Shown: in pieces, positions 1 to 7,454 of the stretch
How the letters are laid out: each line of letters begins with the position of its first letter
Numbering within the stretch: position 1 is the first letter of the stretch
Made by a program: the position numbers and the translations under genes
NCBI RefSeq assembly: GCF_007858475.1
Contig: NZ_VIGX01000004.1
Location: 274,806-338,805 of the forward strand
Source of the DNA: Tsukamurella conjunctivitidis
Lineage (GTDB): Bacteria > Actinomycetota > Actinomycetes > Mycobacteriales > Mycobacteriaceae
DNA length: 64,000 nucleotides
Reading direction: 5' to 3'
Notes under the pieces: model-generated
The model's input: the letters and a program-made list of their open reading frames with translations, nothing else
What the model was told of the DNA's origin: nothing
The model's database searches: none

Positions 1-726
1 GATGAGCACGCGGCCGCGGTTCTTCTTGACGCCGTTCAGGATCGTGCGCGCGGCGTCGTCGGCCTCGGTGCGGGCGAGGTACTTGTCGAAGAGTTCCGCG
101 GTGTGCGCGGGGTCCTTGCCCTCGGCGCCGGTGGCGTTGCGGGCGATGGCCGTCTTGATGCCGCCCGGGTGCACGCAGGTCACGCCGACGTTGTGGTCGC
201 TCGAGAGCATCTCGATGCGCAGCGCCTCGGTGAAGCCGCGGACGCCGAACTTGGCGGCGTTGTAAGCGCTCTGGCCGCCGACGGACAGCAGGCCGAACAG
301 CGAGCTGGTGTTGACGATGTGCGCATCGCCCGAGGCGATCAGCGCGGGCAGGAAAGCCTTGGTGCCGTTCACGACGCCCCAGAAGTCGATGTCCATGACC
401 CGGTCGTAGTCCTTGAAGGACGTGGTCAGGACGGGCTCGTGATGCGCGATGCCGGCGTTGTTGAACAGCAGGTTGACGGTGCCGTAGTGCTCGACGACCT
501 CGTCCGCGTAGGCCAGGAGCTGCTCGCGCTCGCCGACGTTGACGACCTTCGTGTGCACCTCGGCGCCGCGGGCCCGGGCGAGCTCGGCGGTCTGCTCGAG
601 ACCGGCGGGGTCGTAATCGCACAGCGAGAGCTTGGCGCCCTCATCGGCGAGCTGCAGCGCCAGCTCACGCCCCATACCGGAGGCGGCTCCGGTGACGACG
701 GCGACCTTGCCGCGGAAACTCTTCAT
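1..726 (-). CDS. SDR family NAD(P)-dependent oxidoreductase (partial, 3' end cut by window)
   Basis: Classical short-chain dehydrogenase/reductase, cytosolic; it should oxidise or reduce an alcohol or ketone with NAD(P), substrate unknown. Visible motifs are the cofactor loop TGAASGMG near residue 12, NNAG near residue 90 and the catalytic SAYNAAK near residue 155, so the enzyme looks active. 242 residues are present before the window edge and the C-terminus is missing. The ATG at 724-726 is preceded by a purine-rich GAGGAA element. It is divergent from the TetR-type gene at 851, across 124 bp, so that regulator probably controls it; this is inferred from the layout only. Confidence 0.9.
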   Translation of the reverse strand, partial: MKSFRGKVAVVTGAASGMGRELALQLADEGAKLSLCDYDPAGLEQTAELARARGAEVHTKVVNVGEREQLLAYADEVVEHYGTVNLLFNNAGIAHHEPVLTTSFKDYDRVMDIDFWGVVNGTKAFLPALIASGDAHIVNTSSLFGLLSVGGQSAYNAAKFGVRGFTEALRIEMLSSDHNVGVTCVHPGGIKTAIARNATGAEGKDPAHTAELFDKYLARTEADDAARTILNGVKKNRGRVLI

Positions 727-830
727 GCTCTGTCATTCCTCACACTGGTCCGTGCCGGGCGGCTGTTTCGGGCTGCTGCTCGACGTACTTACTCGACAGT
801 AGGGTTGGGATACGAGGTCTGTCAACGACC

Positions 831-849
831 TATTGAGTATGATTCAGTA
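831..849. promoter_or_regulatory. Imperfect palindrome, candidate TetR operator over the tetR -10 box
   Basis: The 19 bases form a dyad around position 840, with half-sites of the form TAyTGArT and AyTCArTA. Twelve of the 18 non-central positions are symmetric. The dyad covers TATGAT at 838-843, which stands exactly 7 nt before the GTG start of the regulator at 851, the spacing of a leaderless promoter. A repressor bound here would block its own promoter and could also reach the SDR promoter. A second small dyad, TACT-N4-AGTA, lies at 790-801. Operator function is inferred. Confidence 0.5.
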
Positions 850-850
850 G

Positions 851-1510
851 GTGACCAGAAAGTCCGTCGCCGCAGCGGTGGGGCGCAAGCGCACCCGGCT
901 GAGCCCCCAAGCCCGGCGCCAACAGTTCATCGACCTGGGCCTGCTCAGTCTCAAGCACCAGGCGCTCGAGCAGGTGTCCATCGAGGACATCGCGAGCCAG
1001 GCGGGAGTCTCCGCCGGCCTGCTGTTCCACTACTTCGACTCGAAGCTCGACTTCCAGGTCGCGCTCGTGGAGGAGCAGGCGCGCATCGTGGGGGAGGTCG
1101 CCACCCCCGACCGCGACCCCGAGGACATCACCGACGTGATGCCGATCCTCAGTGCCACCCTGGGCACCTACGTCGACCACATCATGGAGAACCGGCAGTC
1201 CCTGCTGCCGATGCTCGCCGGGGTCAGCTGGTCGGAGCCGCGGATCCGCACCGCCGTGAAGTCCGTCCGCGAGCAGATCGTCGATCAGTTCGTGAACCAG
1301 GCGGAGAACATCGGCATCGACCGCTCGCCGCGGTTCGTGCTCGCCGTCCACGGCTGGATCGCCGTCGTCGAGGAGACCCTCGTGCAGTGGCTCGACGAGA
1401 ACGCCGGCTTCGCCGCGATGACCCGGGACGAGGTGGTCGAACACCTCGCCACCATGTTCGTGGGGATGGCCGGGGCGGTGGGGCTGGACCTCACCGCCGG
1501 CGCCGCCTGA
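851..1510 (+). CDS. TetR/AcrR family transcriptional regulator
   Basis: A 219-residue one-domain repressor type. Residues about 20-65 form the TetR helix-turn-helix (VSIEDIASQAGVSAGLLFHY, then FDSKLDF), and the remaining helical part would bind an unknown ligand and dimerise. The GTG start has no ribosome binding site but stands 7 nt after a TATGAT hexamer, which suggests a leaderless transcript. It is divergent from the SDR dehydrogenase at 1-726, the usual arrangement for a local TetR regulator and its target. It is followed by a strong hairpin at 1580-1618. Confidence 0.9.
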   Translation: MTRKSVAAAVGRKRTRLSPQARRQQFIDLGLLSLKHQALEQVSIEDIASQAGVSAGLLFHYFDSKLDFQVALVEEQARIVGEVATPDRDPEDITDVMPILSATLGTYVDHIMENRQSLLPMLAGVSWSEPRIRTAVKSVREQIVDQFVNQAENIGIDRSPRFVLAVHGWIAVVEETLVQWLDENAGFAAMTRDEVVEHLATMFVGMAGAVGLDLTAGAA

Positions 1511-1579
1511 CGGTGCCCGGTTGACCGGGCCTGTTCCGCGTGCGCGGGAGGCGGACGAACGCGCCCACCGTCGGAACAC

Positions 1580-1618
1580 AGAAGGGCCGGTCCTCCCAGC
1601 GGGAGGACCGGCCCTTCT
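1580..1618. terminator. Bidirectional hairpin terminator between tetR and kgd
   Basis: A perfect 18-bp stem (AGAAGGGCCGGTCCTCCC paired with its complement) closes on a 3-nt AGC loop. It lies 69 bp after the tetR stop and 14 bp after the kgd stop on the opposite strand, so it can end both convergent transcripts. No long U-run follows, as is common in actinobacteria. Confidence 0.85.
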
Positions 1619-1632
1619 CACGTGCTAGCCGA

Positions 1633-4600
1633 TCAGAGGAAGGCCTCGTCGATGATCTGGGCCTGCTCCACGGCGTGCACCTTGGAGGAACCCGAGCACG
1701 GGGCCGACATGGCGCGGCGGGAGACGCGCTTGATGCCGATCAGGCGGCCGTCGAGCTCCGGCAGCGCCAGGCCGAAGAACGGCCACGCGCCCTGGTTCGC
1801 CGGCTCCTCCTGGACCCAGCGCACGTCCGTGGCGTTGGGGTACAGGTCGAGCGTGGCCGGCAGGCGCCGTGAGGGCAGCGGGTACAGCTGCTCCATGCGG
1901 ACGATCGCGACGTCGTCGCGGCCGTCTTTCTTCCGGCGCGCCTCGAGCTCGTAGTAGAGCTTGCCGGAGACCAGCAGCAGCTTGGTGACCTTGCTGCGGT
2001 CGCCGCCCTCCACCTCGAAGGCCGGGTCGTCGATCACCGAGCGGAACTTGCCGCTCGTGAAGTCCTCGACGGGGCTGACGGCGGCCTTGTTGCGCAGCAT
2101 CGACTTCGGCGTCGCGACCACCATCGGGCGCCGCACACCGTCGAGGGCGTGGCGACGGAGCAGGTGGAAGTACGAGGCCGGCGTCGACGGCATCGCCACC
2201 GTCATCGAGCCCTCCGCGCACAGCTGCAGGAAGCGCTCGATGCGGGCCGACGTGTGGTCCGGTCCCTGGCCCTCGTGGCCGTGGGGGAGCAGCAGCGTCA
2301 CGCCCGAGGTCTGGCCCCACTTGGCCTCGCCCGAGCTGATGAACTCGTCGATGATCGACTGCGCGCCGTTGACGAAGTCGCCGAACTGCGCCTCCCAGCA
2401 CACCAGCGCCGACTCGTCGGCCACGGAGTAGCCGTACTCGAAGCCCAGGCCCGCGAACTCGGTGAGCGCCGAGTCGTAGACCATGAACTTGCCGGGCGAC
2501 TCGGTGCCGTCGGGACCGAGGTGATCGAGCGGCGTGTACTCCTGGCCCGACTGCCGGTCGATGAGGACCGCGTGACGCTGGGTGAACGTGCCGCGACGGC
2601 TGTCCTGGCCGGCGAGACGGACCGTGCGGCCCTCCTCGAGCAGGGTGCCGAAGGCGAGCAGCTCGCCGAACGCCCAGTCGATGCCGCCGTCGCGCGACAT
2701 CTCGAAGCGGCGCTTGACCACGGGGGCCACACGCGGGTGCACGGTGAAGCCCTCGGGGACGTTGGCGTAGGCGTCGCCCACGCGCTGGATCTGCTCCAGC
2801 GGCACCGCGGTCACCAGCGAGCTGGGCAGCGGCTGGTCGGCGATGATCGACGGCGCGGGCTCGGCCTGGAACTTCTCGAGCTCCTTGACCTCGTTGAACA
2901 CCCGCTCCAGCTGGCCCTGGTAGTCGCGCAGCGCGTCCTCGGCCTCCTTGGTCGAGATGTCGCCACGACCGATGAGAGCCTCGGTGTAGGACTTACGGAC
3001 ACCGCGCTTGGTGTCGATCACGTCGTACATGCCGGGCTGGGTCATCGACGGGTCGTCGCCCTCGTTGTGGCCGCGGCGGCGGTAGCAGACGAGGTCGATC
3101 ACGACGTCCTTGTCGAACTTCTCGCGGAAGTCGACGGCGAGCTTGGCGACCCAGACGCAGGCCTCGGGGTCGTCGCCGTTGACGTGGAAGATCGGCGCGC
3201 CGATCATCTTCGCCACGTCGGTGCAGTACTGCGAGCTGCGCGAGTTCTCCGGCGAGGTGGTGAAGCCGACCTGGTTGTTCACCACGATGTGGATCGTGCC
3301 GCCGTTGGAGAAACCGTCGAGGTTCGCCATGTTCAGCGTCTCCGCGACGACGCCCTGGCCGGCGAAGGCCGCGTCACCGTGGAGCATGAGCGGCATCACC
3401 GGGTGGACGCCCTCCGGCGGGTTCTTCATGTCCTGCTTGGCGTGCACGATGCCCTCGAGCACCGGGTCGACGGCCTCGAGGTGCGAGGGGTTCGCGACCA
3501 GTGAGACGGTGATCTCGTTCTCGCCGAACATCTGGTAGTACTTGCCCTCGGCGCCGAGGTGGTACTTCACGTCGCCCGAGCCGTGCGCCTGCGCCGGGTT
3601 CAGGTTGCCCTCGAACTCGGTGAAGATCTTGCTGTAGGGCTTGCCGACGATGTTCGCCAGCACGTTCAGGCGGCCGCGGTGCGGCATGCCGATGACGACC
3701 TCGTCGAGCTGGTGCTCGGCGGCCTGGTCCAGCACGGCGTCCATCATCGGGATGACCGACTCCGCACCCTCCAGCGAGAAGCGCTTCTGGCCCACGTACT
3801 TGGTCTGCAGGAAGGTCTCGAAGGCCTCGGCCGCGTTGAGCTTGCTGAGGATGTACTTCTGCTCGGCGACGGTGGGCTTGGTGTCCTTCGCCTCCACGCG
3901 CTCCTGCAGCCACTTCTGCTGCTCGGGCTCCAGGATGTGCGTGTACTCGATGCCGACGTGGCGGCAGTACGCGTCGCGCAGCACGGACAGCACCTTGCGG
4001 AGCTTGAGCCGCTCGGCGCCGTGGAAGCCGCCCACGTTGAACGTGCGGTCGAGGTCCCACAGGGTGAGCTCGTAGGTGAGCACGTTCAGGTCGGGGTGCG
4101 ACTCGAGGCTCTCGTTGTTGTAGCGCAGCGGATCGACGTCGGCCATGAGGTGGCCGCGCGCCCGGTACGCCGCGATGAGCTCGAGGACGCGCGCGTCCTT
4201 GTCGATGCCGTGGGCGGGGATGTCCTGCCGCCAGCGGATCGGCTCGTAGGGCACGTGCATCGTGCGGAAGATGTCGTCCCAGAAGTCGTCGCTCAGCGTG
4301 AGCTCGTGGACGTACCGCAGGAAGTCGCCGGACTCGGCGCCCTGGATGATGCGGTGGTCGTAGGTCGAGGTCAACGTCGTGAGCTTGCCGACCGCGAGCT
4401 CGGCGATCTTCTCGTCGCTCGCGCCCTGGAACTCGGCGGGGTACTCCATGGCGCCGACGCCGATGATGGCGCCCTGGCCCACCATGAGGCGGGGCACGGA
4501 GTGCACGGTGCCGATGCCGCCGGGGTTGGTCAGCGAGATGGTCACACCGGCGAAGTCCTCGGCGCCCAGCTTGCCCTGGCGGGCGCGGCGCACGATGTCC

Positions 4601-5355
4601 TCGTAGGCGGCCACGAACTGGCCGAAGTCCATCGTCTCGGCTTCCTTGACGCCCGCGACCACGAGGCTGCGGCTGCCGTTCTTGCCGACCAGGTCGATGG
4701 CGATGCCGAGGTTCACGTGCGGCGGGGTCACCGCGTTGGGCTTCCCGTCGACCTCGGCGAAGTGCCGGTTCATGTTCGGGAAGGCCTTGACGCCCTGCAC
4801 CAGGGCGTAGCCCAGGATGTGGGTGAAGCTGATCTTGCCGCCGCGGGTGCGCGCGAGGTGGTTGTTGATGACCACGCGGTTGTCGAACATCACCTTGACC
4901 GGCATCGAGCGCACCGACGTCGCGGTCGGCACCTCGCGGCTGGCGTTCATGTTCTTGACGACGGCGTTCGCGGCACCGCGGAGCACGGTGCGCTCCTCCT
5001 CGTCGGGGAACGAGGCGGGGGCCGGGGCCTTGGGGGCCGGGGCGGGCTTCGCGGGCGAGGACGGCGCCGGGGTCACCGGTGCGGACGGCGCGGGGGTCAG
5101 CGTCGTGTCGGCCGTCTTCGGGGCCTTCGCCGCCGGCGCCGCTGCGGGGGCGGCGGGCCGTGCCGCGGGCGCCGCTGCTGCGGGGGCGGCGCCGTTACTC
5201 GCCGCGGTGCCACCCTCTGCAACCCCCGGGGTGTACTTCGAGAGGAATTCGTGCCAGCTCGGGTCGACCGAATTAGGGTCGGCCTTGAACCGCTCGTACA
5301 TCTCCTCGACCAGCCACTCGTTTTGGCCGAAATCCGATACAGAACTGCTGCTCAC
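1633..5355 (-). CDS. kgd: Multifunctional 2-oxoglutarate decarboxylase/dehydrogenase (E1o with fused E2-like domain)
   Basis: Thiamine-diphosphate enzyme of the TCA cycle that decarboxylates 2-oxoglutarate. In mycobacteria and corynebacteria it also carries a succinyl-transferase (E2-like) domain and joins a mixed complex with pyruvate dehydrogenase components. The 1240 residues show the actinobacterial layout: an N-terminal E1o segment (about 1-40), an Ala/Pro-rich linker (45-115), the acyltransferase core with DHRIIQG near residue 329, then the E1 part with [10 protein letters not shown], the NGDDPEA ThDP/Mg motif near 726 and [12 protein letters not shown] near 1026. Usual family length is about 1230. 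The GTG start is preceded by GAGGACC at a fitting distance. In relatives activity is restrained by the FHA protein GarA/OdhI, which is not encoded here. Confidence 0.97.
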   Translation of the reverse strand: MSSSSVSDFGQNEWLVEEMYERFKADPNSVDPSWHEFLSKYTPGVAEGGTAASNGAAPAAAAPAARPAAPAAAPAAKAPKTADTTLTPAPSAPVTPAPSSPAKPAPAPKAPAPASFPDEEERTVLRGAANAVVKNMNASREVPTATSVRSMPVKVMFDNRVVINNHLARTRGGKISFTHILGYALVQGVKAFPNMNRHFAEVDGKPNAVTPPHVNLGIAIDLVGKNGSRSLVVAGVKEAETMDFGQFVAAYEDIVRRARQGKLGAEDFAGVTISLTNPGGIGTVHSVPRLMVGQGAIIGVGAMEYPAEFQGASDEKIAELAVGKLTTLTSTYDHRIIQGAESGDFLRYVHELTLSDDFWDDIFRTMHVPYEPIRWRQDIPAHGIDKDARVLELIAAYRARGHLMADVDPLRYNNESLESHPDLNVLTYELTLWDLDRTFNVGGFHGAERLKLRKVLSVLRDAYCRHVGIEYTHILEPEQQKWLQERVEAKDTKPTVAEQKYILSKLNAAEAFETFLQTKYVGQKRFSLEGAESVIPMMDAVLDQAAEHQLDEVVIGMPHRGRLNVLANIVGKPYSKIFTEFEGNLNPAQAHGSGDVKYHLGAEGKYYQMFGENEITVSLVANPSHLEAVDPVLEGIVHAKQDMKNPPEGVHPVMPLMLHGDAAFAGQGVVAETLNMANLDGFSNGGTIHIVVNNQVGFTTSPENSRSSQYCTDVAKMIGAPIFHVNGDDPEACVWVAKLAVDFREKFDKDVVIDLVCYRRRGHNEGDDPSMTQPGMYDVIDTKRGVRKSYTEALIGRGDISTKEAEDALRDYQGQLERVFNEVKELEKFQAEPAPSIIADQPLPSSLVTAVPLEQIQRVGDAYANVPEGFTVHPRVAPVVKRRFEMSRDGGIDWAFGELLAFGTLLEEGRTVRLAGQDSRRGTFTQRHAVLIDRQSGQEYTPLDHLGPDGTESPGKFMVYDSALTEFAGLGFEYGYSVADESALVCWEAQFGDFVNGAQSIIDEFISSGEAKWGQTSGVTLLLPHGHEGQGPDHTSARIERFLQLCAEGSMTVAMPSTPASYFHLLRRHALDGVRRPMVVATPKSMLRNKAAVSPVEDFTSGKFRSVIDDPAFEVEGGDRSKVTKLLLVSGKLYYELEARRKKDGRDDVAIVRMEQLYPLPSRRLPATLDLYPNATDVRWVQEEPANQGAWPFFGLALPELDGRLIGIKRVSRRAMSAPCSGSSKVHAVEQAQIIDEAFL

Positions 5356-5491
5356 GGCAGGTCCTCGCCTCGATTCATCATCGTCGTATCAAGCGCGCGC
5401 CACCCTGGATCGCAGAGGGCGCAGGTCCGCGCGGTCCAGGGTAGTCCACCACGGAAAATGTGTGTCGGTTACTCCCGTTCCACGGCCGCGG

Positions 5492-6271
5492 TCAGTCGGT
5501 GCCGGGGCCGGGGAGTCCCGGTGTGGAGCCGTCGGTCGCCGACCCCTCGACGACCCGCAGGTGAGCGGCGGGCCACGTGGTGGGAACCGGGCCGAACGCG
5601 TCGCGCGTGTTGTTCACGACGTTCTTGCCCAGCGCCCGGTTGCCGCCGGCGCCGACCACGGCACCGATGCCGGCGGGCAGGAGCTTGCCCATGAGCAGCG
5701 GCGCCTTCTTGATGAAGAACCGCCGGGAGAACATCTTCATGAGCTGCTTGTTCAGGTTGCCCACGCCGGGGATCTGGCCGGGATTCTTCTTCAGGCTCAG
5801 CAGCGAGGCGTTCTTGGCGCCGAACGTGGCACGGAGCGCACCGAGGCCGGCGTCACCGAGCACCGCCGTGAGCACGAGCGCCTTGCGCAGCTCCCGGTCC
5901 TCGGGCGAGATCCCGTAGACCTCCGCCACGGCCAGCGCGTACAGCGCGGAGGCCTCCATGAAGACGACGGTCTCCGCGCCGACGGCGCCGATCGCCGCGA
6001 TGGTCCCGACGCCGGGAACCGCCGCGGTCGCACCCGCCGCGCCGCCGGTGCCGGTCACCGTCAGCAGGTAGCGCTTCTCCAGCCGCTCGATGATCTGCGC
6101 GGGCGTCTCGTCGGGGTGGTCCGCACGCAGACCCGCCACGTACTTCGCGACCGCGGGCGCCTGCAGCCGGGCCGCGCGGTCGATGACGGAGCCCAGCGCG
6201 CCGCCACCGTCGTGCTGGACGGCGGGAAGGGTGGGCTGGTCGGACTGGATGCGGGCGGGCTTGTTCGCCAT
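5492..6271 (-). CDS. Conserved protein with hydrophobic central segments (Rv1249c-like)
   Basis: A 259-residue protein of unknown function. Residues about 75-135 are Gly/Ala-rich and hydrophobic (GAAGATAAVPGVGTIAAIGA and on), and a second hydrophobic stretch, LLPAGIGAVVGAGGN, lies near residue 210, so membrane association is likely. The ATG at 6269-6271 has a clear GGAGG site 5 nt before it; longer in-frame starts do not. It sits upstream of kgd on the same strand. In M. tuberculosis the gene beside kgd, Rv1249c, is also annotated as a possible membrane protein of similar size. The 136-bp gap to kgd suggests separate promoters. Distant likeness to the EcsC family is possible but unproven. Confidence 0.75.
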   Translation of the reverse strand: MANKPARIQSDQPTLPAVQHDGGGALGSVIDRAARLQAPAVAKYVAGLRADHPDETPAQIIERLEKRYLLTVTGTGGAAGATAAVPGVGTIAAIGAVGAETVVFMEASALYALAVAEVYGISPEDRELRKALVLTAVLGDAGLGALRATFGAKNASLLSLKKNPGQIPGVGNLNKQLMKMFSRRFFIKKAPLLMGKLLPAGIGAVVGAGGNRALGKNVVNNTRDAFGPVPTTWPAAHLRVVEGSATDGSTPGLPGPGTD

Positions 6272-6389
6272 GGTGACCTCCGTGGGACGCGATCCAATGG
6301 AACCTTTCACCCCATCTAACCCCCGGGGACCGACGGAAAGTTCCCGCCCGCACGACGAGGCGGACGCGGGCGGCGTACCGTCGGCCCCT

Positions 6390-6818
6390 GTGCCGAGCAT
6401 CGACGAGCAGCCGTACACCCTGGTCATTCCCACGCGCTGGAAGGACAACGACGTGTACGGGCACGTCAACAACGTCGTCTATTACAGCTACTTCGACACG
6501 GTGATCAACACCTACCTGATCGGTGAGGGCGGCCTGGACATCCACGAGGGCGCGACGATCGGCCTGTGTGTGGAATCTCACTGCCGGTACGACGCCCCGT
6601 TGGCCTTCCCGGAGCACGTCACCGCCGGGCTCGCCGTCACGAAGCTGGGCCGGTCGAGCGTGCGCTACGCGGTCACCCTGTTCGACGGTGCCGGCGCGCT
6701 CGCCGCGGAGGGGTGGTTCGTCCACGTCTTCGTCGACCGGGAGAGCCGGCGGCCCGCCGCCGTCCCGGACGGGATCCGCGCCGCGCTCGAGCGGCTCGTC
6801 GTCGGTGCCCCGCAGTAG
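6390..6818 (+). CDS. Acyl-CoA thioesterase, hotdog fold (4HBT family)
   Basis: A 142-residue single-hotdog protein expected to hydrolyse acyl-CoA thioesters in the cytosol. The family signature is the helix start WKDNDVYGHVNNVVYYSYFD (residues about 16-35), where the Asp of DVYGHVNN is the usual catalytic acid, and the later part forms the central beta-sheet. The GTG at 6390 gives the usual family length; the frame runs open further upstream but without a start that fits. A TACCGT hexamer ends 8 nt before the GTG, so a leaderless or very short leader is possible. Ten bases separate it from the GNAT gene. Substrate unknown. Confidence 0.88.
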   Translation: MPSIDEQPYTLVIPTRWKDNDVYGHVNNVVYYSYFDTVINTYLIGEGGLDIHEGATIGLCVESHCRYDAPLAFPEHVTAGLAVTKLGRSSVRYAVTLFDGAGALAAEGWFVHVFVDRESRRPAAVPDGIRAALERLVVGAPQ

Positions 6819-6821
6819 CCT
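6816..6821 (+). promoter_or_regulatory. -10 box (TAGCCT) of a leaderless promoter for the GNAT gene
   Basis: TAGCCT overlaps the stop codon of the thioesterase and ends exactly 7 nt before the ATG at 6829. There is no ribosome binding site. Transcription would start at or next to the A of the ATG. Confidence 0.45.
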
Positions 6822-6828
6822 GCGAGCC

Positions 6829-7452
6829 ATGGCCTTCCTCACCCCGCTCGCGCCCGTCACCCTGACGGGGCACCTGGTCACCCTCGTTCCGCTCTCGCAC
6901 GACCAGTACGAGGGTCTCGTCGAGGCGCTCGAGGACGGGCAGCTGTGGGACCGCTGGTACACCTCGGTGCCGTCGCCGTCGGGCCTGCGCGCCGAGATCG
7001 ACCGCCGCCTCGAGCTGCAGGAGAAGGGTGAGATGATCCCCTTCACCGCGATCGACGCCGCCGGCCGGGTACTGGGCATGACCACCTACTACGACATCGA
7101 TCCGGTCGTCCCGCGGATGGAGATCGGCTACACCTGGAACCGGGCCTCGGCGCACGGCACGGGGACCAACGCCGAGTCGAAACTGCTGCTGCTCCAGCAC
7201 GCCTTCGACGTGCTCGGCTGCGAGTGCATCGGCCTGCGCACGCAGTGGGTGAACACCCAGTCGCGGGAGGCCATCGCCCGGCTCGGGGCCAAGCAGGACG
7301 GCGTGCTCCGCAGCTACAAGCGGTACCGCAACGGCGCCCTGCAGGACGCGGTGCTCTTCTCGATCCTCCGGCACGAGTGGCCCACCGTGAACGCGCACCT
7401 GCGGCACCGCCTGCGCCACCGGCACGAGGCCTACCGCGCCGTCCCGGAGTAG
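6829..7452 (+). CDS. GNAT family N-acetyltransferase (RimJ/RimL type)
   Basis: A 207-residue acetyl-CoA-dependent transferase of the Acetyltransf_3/RimJ-RimL kind, which acetylates amino groups of proteins or small molecules. It shows the opening LVTLVPLSHDQYEGL, the beta-strand motif MEIGYTW (about residue 99), a glycine-bearing pyrophosphate loop region around AHGTGTNAESKLLLL and the late motif GLRTQWVNTQSREAIARLGA typical of RimJ/RimL. The ATG at 6829 gives the family length. Two bases separate its stop from the SNF2 gene start. Substrate unknown. Confidence 0.88.
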   Translation: MAFLTPLAPVTLTGHLVTLVPLSHDQYEGLVEALEDGQLWDRWYTSVPSPSGLRAEIDRRLELQEKGEMIPFTAIDAAGRVLGMTTYYDIDPVVPRMEIGYTWNRASAHGTGTNAESKLLLLQHAFDVLGCECIGLRTQWVNTQSREAIARLGAKQDGVLRSYKRYRNGALQDAVLFSILRHEWPTVNAHLRHRLRHRHEAYRAVPE

Positions 7453-7454
7453 CC

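Noticed and set aside
3559-5694. A 711-codon open frame on the plus strand opposite kgd
   Set aside because: It is antisense to a well-conserved enzyme, Val/Glu/Leu/Arg-rich in the manner of reversed high-GC codons, and matches no family.
7224-7454. A longer N-terminus for the SNF2 protein
   Set aside because: It would overlap the GNAT gene by over 200 bp and reads as Arg/Pro/Ala filler; GTG 7455 fits the spacing.
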